DNA from: an uncultured Burkholderiales bacterium
GTDB lineage: Bacteria > Pseudomonadota > Gammaproteobacteria > Burkholderiales > Burkholderiaceae
Length of the DNA stretch: 8,233 nucleotides
Direction: 5' to 3'
NCBI GenBank assembly: GCA_903845315.1
Contig: CAIMWY010000279.1
Location: 1 to 8,233 of the forward strand
A model generated the notes under the pieces. The model did not search any database. It was not told the origin of the DNA and saw nothing but the letters and a program-made list of their open reading frames with translations. The translations under genes and the position numbers were made by a program. Shown in pieces: positions 6,100-8,233 of the stretch (position 1 is the stretch's first letter; every line of letters begins with the position of its first letter).

Positions 6100-7077
6100 T
6101 TGCTAGATGACACAGTCGATGTGGTGGATGGTCCCGACGTGGAGTGGCGTGAGTTGGATATCCCCACCACCATGCACGGCGAGCGCTTAGACCGTGCGCT
6201 GGCTATTTTGTTGCCTGAGTTTTCGCGGAGCTTTTCTCAGCAGCTCTTGAGCGAGGGCTGCGTCAGCAGCTTGTTGCCACAGCCACGTGTGGTGAACAAG
6301 GCCTCTGCCCGGGTGCGTATGGGGGAGCGCTACCACGTGGCCCTCAGGCCTACGCCGCAAAGCCAAGCCTTCAAACCTGAAGCCATGAATTTAGACGTGG
6401 TGTACCAAGATGATGATTTGCGCGTGATTCACAAACCGGCCGGTTTGGTGGTGCACCCAGCACCTGGCAACTGGAGCGGTACATTGCTCAATGGTCTGTT
6501 GGCTTTGGACCCACACGCCGTTATGTTGCCGCGCGCTGGCATCGTGCATCGTTTGGACAAAGACACCAGCGGCTTGATGGTGGTGGCGCGCAGTCGCCGC
6601 TGCATGGATGCTTTGGTGGCCATGATTGGTACCCGTGAGGTACACCGCGAATACTTGGCCATTGCCTACCGCAACTGGAACGGATCCAAGCGCCGTGAGG
6701 TGGAAGCTGCCGTGGGGCGCGACCCACGTAACCGTTTGCGCATGGCTGTGGTCGACTTAACCCGCCAAAGTGGCAAAGAAGCCCACACGACATTTGACTG
6801 TTTAGACACGAAAGATGAAGCCTGTTTGGTTCAGTGCACCTTGCACAGCGGTCGCACCCACCAAATTCGGGTCCACATGGCGCACATCGGGCACCCTCTG
6901 TTGGGTGATTCTTTGTATGCAGGGCCTATGGGCTTAGGCATCACCCGCCAAGCCTTGCATGCTTTTCGATTGAGCTTTGCCCATCCCATCACCGAACAAC
7001 CTATGGTGTTTGAGTCGCCATTGCCTGAGGATATGGTCAATGTCATGGCGCTCATGGGGCTCAAACGCTCATCCTGA
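6100..7077 (+). CDS. rluD: 23S rRNA pseudouridine synthase RluD
   Basis: RluD makes pseudouridines at 1911, 1915 and 1917 in helix 69 of 23S rRNA and affects late 50S assembly. I place the start at TTG 6100 because of the AAGGAGG just upstream. This gives 325 residues, close to the 326 of E. coli RluD. The same frame extends to a TTG at 6034 (347 residues) that would sit 11 nt from bamD. Domains: N-terminal S4-like RNA-binding region (about 25-85, GERLDRALAILLPEFSRS), then the catalytic domain with KPAGLVVHPAPGNWSGT (112-128), RLDKDTSG (151-158) with catalytic D153, and LHSGRTHQIRVHMAHIGHP (248-266). The S4 region lacks the usual VNG motif and reads SSLLPQPRVVNKAS instead. The pgeF gene that commonly follows rluD is absent. 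RluD is preferred over RluC on the bamD neighbour and motif details. Confidence 0.92.
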   Translation: MLDDTVDVVDGPDVEWRELDIPTTMHGERLDRALAILLPEFSRSFSQQLLSEGCVSSLLPQPRVVNKASARVRMGERYHVALRPTPQSQAFKPEAMNLDVVYQDDDLRVIHKPAGLVVHPAPGNWSGTLLNGLLALDPHAVMLPRAGIVHRLDKDTSGLMVVARSRRCMDALVAMIGTREVHREYLAIAYRNWNGSKRREVEAAVGRDPRNRLRMAVVDLTRQSGKEAHTTFDCLDTKDEACLVQCTLHSGRTHQIRVHMAHIGHPLLGDSLYAGPMGLGITRQALHAFRLSFAHPITEQPMVFESPLPEDMVNVMALMGLKRSS

Positions 7078-7098
7078 GACGGATTTAGGCACTGCCAT

Positions 7099-7104
7099 TA
7101 CAAT
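7099..7104 (+). promoter_or_regulatory. Possible -10 box for scpB-rluB
   Basis: TACAAT at 7099-7104 matches the sigma-70 -10 consensus at 5 of 6 positions in the rluD-scpB spacer. No convincing -35 lies 16-18 nt upstream (TGAGAC and GAGACG are poor). Initiation around 7111 would give a leader of about 144 nt before the preferred scpB start at 7255. Confidence 0.35.
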
Positions 7105-7106
7105 GC

Positions 7107-7137
7107 AAGGGCACGCTTGTGAAAGCGGTGGGCCCTT
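7107..7137 (+). other. Two-part hairpin with GUGA tetraloop after rluD
   Basis: An outer stem AAGGGC (7107-7112) / GCCCTT (7132-7137) encloses an inner stem CGCTT (7114-7118) / AAGCG (7123-7127) closed by GTGA, a GNRA-type loop. A single A and a 4-nt GTGG form the internal asymmetry. The following sequence is TGGCTCTG, not a T-run, so it is not a good intrinsic terminator. It could cap the rluD transcript or, if transcription starts at 7111, form part of the scpB leader with a shortened outer stem. Apart from this hairpin and the -10-like box, I see no gene in 7078-7254. Confidence 0.45.
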
Positions 7138-7254
7138 TGGCTCTGACTTGCGATGACTCCAAACCCAGGTGCCAAGCTCCTGATGCATTGCCCTCACTGC
7201 CTCGAGATAGATTTTCGGGGCGCTCCTTCACTACCGACTCCGGAAAAGCAGACG

Positions 7255-7941
7255 ATGAATACCGTCGACGCCAAGCGTGTCCTTGAGACCGCATTGATTT
7301 GTTCGCACCAACCCCTGCCTGTGCGTGAGATGCGCGTTTTGTTTCAAGACGCGTTGGGGGCAGACACGATCAAAACCCTTTTAGAAGACTTGCAACAAGA
7401 CTGGATGCAGCGAGGCGTCGAGTTGGTCGAGGTGGCCACGGGTTGGCGTTTTCAAAGTCGCCCACAAATGCGCGAGTACCTCGATCGCCTGAACCCCGAA
7501 AAACCACCCAAATACAGCCGTGCCGCCATGGAAACACTGGCCATCATTGCCTACCGTCAGCCGGTCACTCGCGGCGACATGGAGGACATTCGTGGCGTGA
7601 CCATCAACTCCCTCGTCCTCAAGCAACTCGAAGACCGCGGCTGGGTGGAAGTCATTGGTCACCGTGAGACTGTGGGACGTCCCTCTTTATTTGCCACCAC
7701 GCGTCAGTTTTTAGATGATCTGGGCTTGGCGTCACTCGACCAGTTGCCGATTTATGACACCACCCAAGCGCAAACCAATGCCTTTGCGCGCCTGAGTGAC
7801 GAAGCGCCCGATTCGCAAATGTTGATGGCGCTTGAAGATGCAGTCAACGCGCAAAACAACCCCGTTATTGTCTTCCCCAGCGAAACGATTCAACCTGTTG
7901 AACCTGCCTCAGACGGCAAAGAAGAGCCCCATGCATCCTGA
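7255..7941 (+). CDS. scpB: Segregation and condensation protein ScpB
   Basis: ScpB is the dimeric winged-helix (kite) subunit that joins the ScpA kleisin in the bacterial SMC condensin-like complex, which organises and segregates the chromosome. With the ATG at 7255 the product is 228 residues. It opens with [21 protein letters not shown], the usual ScpB N terminus (first winged helix, about 1-75). The second winged helix spans about 85-155, with [20 protein letters not shown] (91-110), EDIRGV (110-115) and [19 protein letters not shown] (140-158). The tail is acidic and low in conservation. The frame also runs up to an ATG at 7153, adding 34 residues with a CPHC motif, but homology from memory favours 7255; ribosome sites are weak for both. 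The scpA partner is not in this window. The 3' end overlaps rluB by 11 nt, a common proteobacterial pairing. Confidence 0.93.
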   Translation: MNTVDAKRVLETALICSHQPLPVREMRVLFQDALGADTIKTLLEDLQQDWMQRGVELVEVATGWRFQSRPQMREYLDRLNPEKPPKYSRAAMETLAIIAYRQPVTRGDMEDIRGVTINSLVLKQLEDRGWVEVIGHRETVGRPSLFATTRQFLDDLGLASLDQLPIYDTTQAQTNAFARLSDEAPDSQMLMALEDAVNAQNNPVIVFPSETIQPVEPASDGKEEPHAS

Positions 7942-8233
7942 AAACCACGACGAAGGGGCCACCTTGCCTCACGAACCGGTGATCGAATTCGCCGACGTCG
8001 TGTCAGGCGAATTTGACGTCGAAGCCACCCGGGAAGACGAGCTTCCGAGTAAGCGCGTTTTACTGCCGCAACCTGAGTCGCCCAAGCTGCACAAGGTGTT
8101 GGCGCAATCGGGCATGGGCTCGCGCATCGAGATGGAAAAGCTCATTGCCGACGGCCATGTGTTGGTCAACAACGAGCCCGCCCATGTGGGCCAACGTGTT
8201 CAGTTTGGCGACCAAATCAAGGTCAACGGCAAG
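7931..8233 (+). CDS. rluB: 23S rRNA pseudouridine synthase RluB, N-terminal part only
   Basis: RluB modifies U2605 of 23S rRNA in E. coli and belongs to the RsuA/RluB family. The ATG at 7931 opens a frame that runs to the window end with no stop (101 codons). Residues 1-50 are an acidic, poorly conserved leader. Residues 51-101 are a clear S4 RNA-binding domain with [40 protein letters not shown] and GDQIKVNGK. The catalytic domain with its Asp lies outside the window. The start is inside scpB (11-nt overlap), with a purine-rich AAAGAAGAG just upstream as ribosome site, so the two genes are probably co-translated. RsuA or RluE are less likely because the [14 protein letters not shown] signature and scpB neighbour are typical of RluB. 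Confidence 0.9.
   Translation, partial: MHPENHDEGATLPHEPVIEFADVVSGEFDVEATREDELPSKRVLLPQPESPKLHKVLAQSGMGSRIEMEKLIADGHVLVNNEPAHVGQRVQFGDQIKVNGK

Noticed and set aside
1..8233. Search for CRISPR repeats, insertion-sequence ends, tRNA genes, toxin-antitoxin pairs or defence genes
   Set aside because: No repeated spacer-like units, transposase motifs, cloverleaf sequences or defence domains were seen. All large frames are explained by core housekeeping families.

Overview
The window is an ordinary chromosomal core region from a betaproteobacterium. It is most likely a member of the Burkholderiales, family Comamonadaceae, perhaps a freshwater genus such as Limnohabitans or Rhodoferax. That placement is inferred from remembered protein features, moderate-to-high GC, heavy use of TTG for leucine, and gene order (2-oxoglutarate dehydrogenase E3 followed by zapE; bamD divergent from rluD; scpB joined to rluB). 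No search was run. I see no insertion sequence, phage gene, CRISPR array, tRNA, rRNA or integration site.

Left block (1-1279): the 3' five-sixths of lpdA, the E3 dihydrolipoamide dehydrogenase, which is probably the last gene of an odhA-odhB-lpdA operon lying outside the window. It closes with a clear intrinsic terminator.

Central operon (1351-5241, + strand): zapE (division-associated AFG1-like ATPase), an unnamed secreted coiled-coil protein with two cysteines, a 68-residue YdcH/DUF465 protein, and a YoaA-type iron-sulfur DNA helicase. Each of the three junctions is a stop/start overlap (ATGA, ATGA, TGATG), so the four genes are almost certainly co-transcribed and translationally coupled. 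The operon collides tail to tail with bamD, and the two reading frames overlap by 29 bp.

Divergent pair (5213-7077): bamD (outer-membrane beta-barrel assembly lipoprotein, - strand, GTG start) and rluD (23S rRNA pseudouridine synthase, + strand). The longest rluD frame would start only 11 nt from bamD, but a textbook Shine-Dalgarno sequence supports a TTG start at 6100. That leaves a 77-nt intergenic region able to hold back-to-back promoters.

Right block (7078-8233): a 177-nt spacer with a GNRA-loop hairpin and a -10-like box, then scpB (chromosome segregation) overlapping by 11 nt the start of rluB (23S rRNA pseudouridine synthase), which runs off the window.

The genes serve housekeeping roles: TCA cycle, division, DNA repair, envelope biogenesis, ribosome modification and chromosome segregation. 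I do not find a convincing undescribed system. The items most worth a second look are the coupled zapE operon with its uncharacterised periplasmic coiled-coil protein, the start-site reassignments, and the compact bamD/rluD promoter region.
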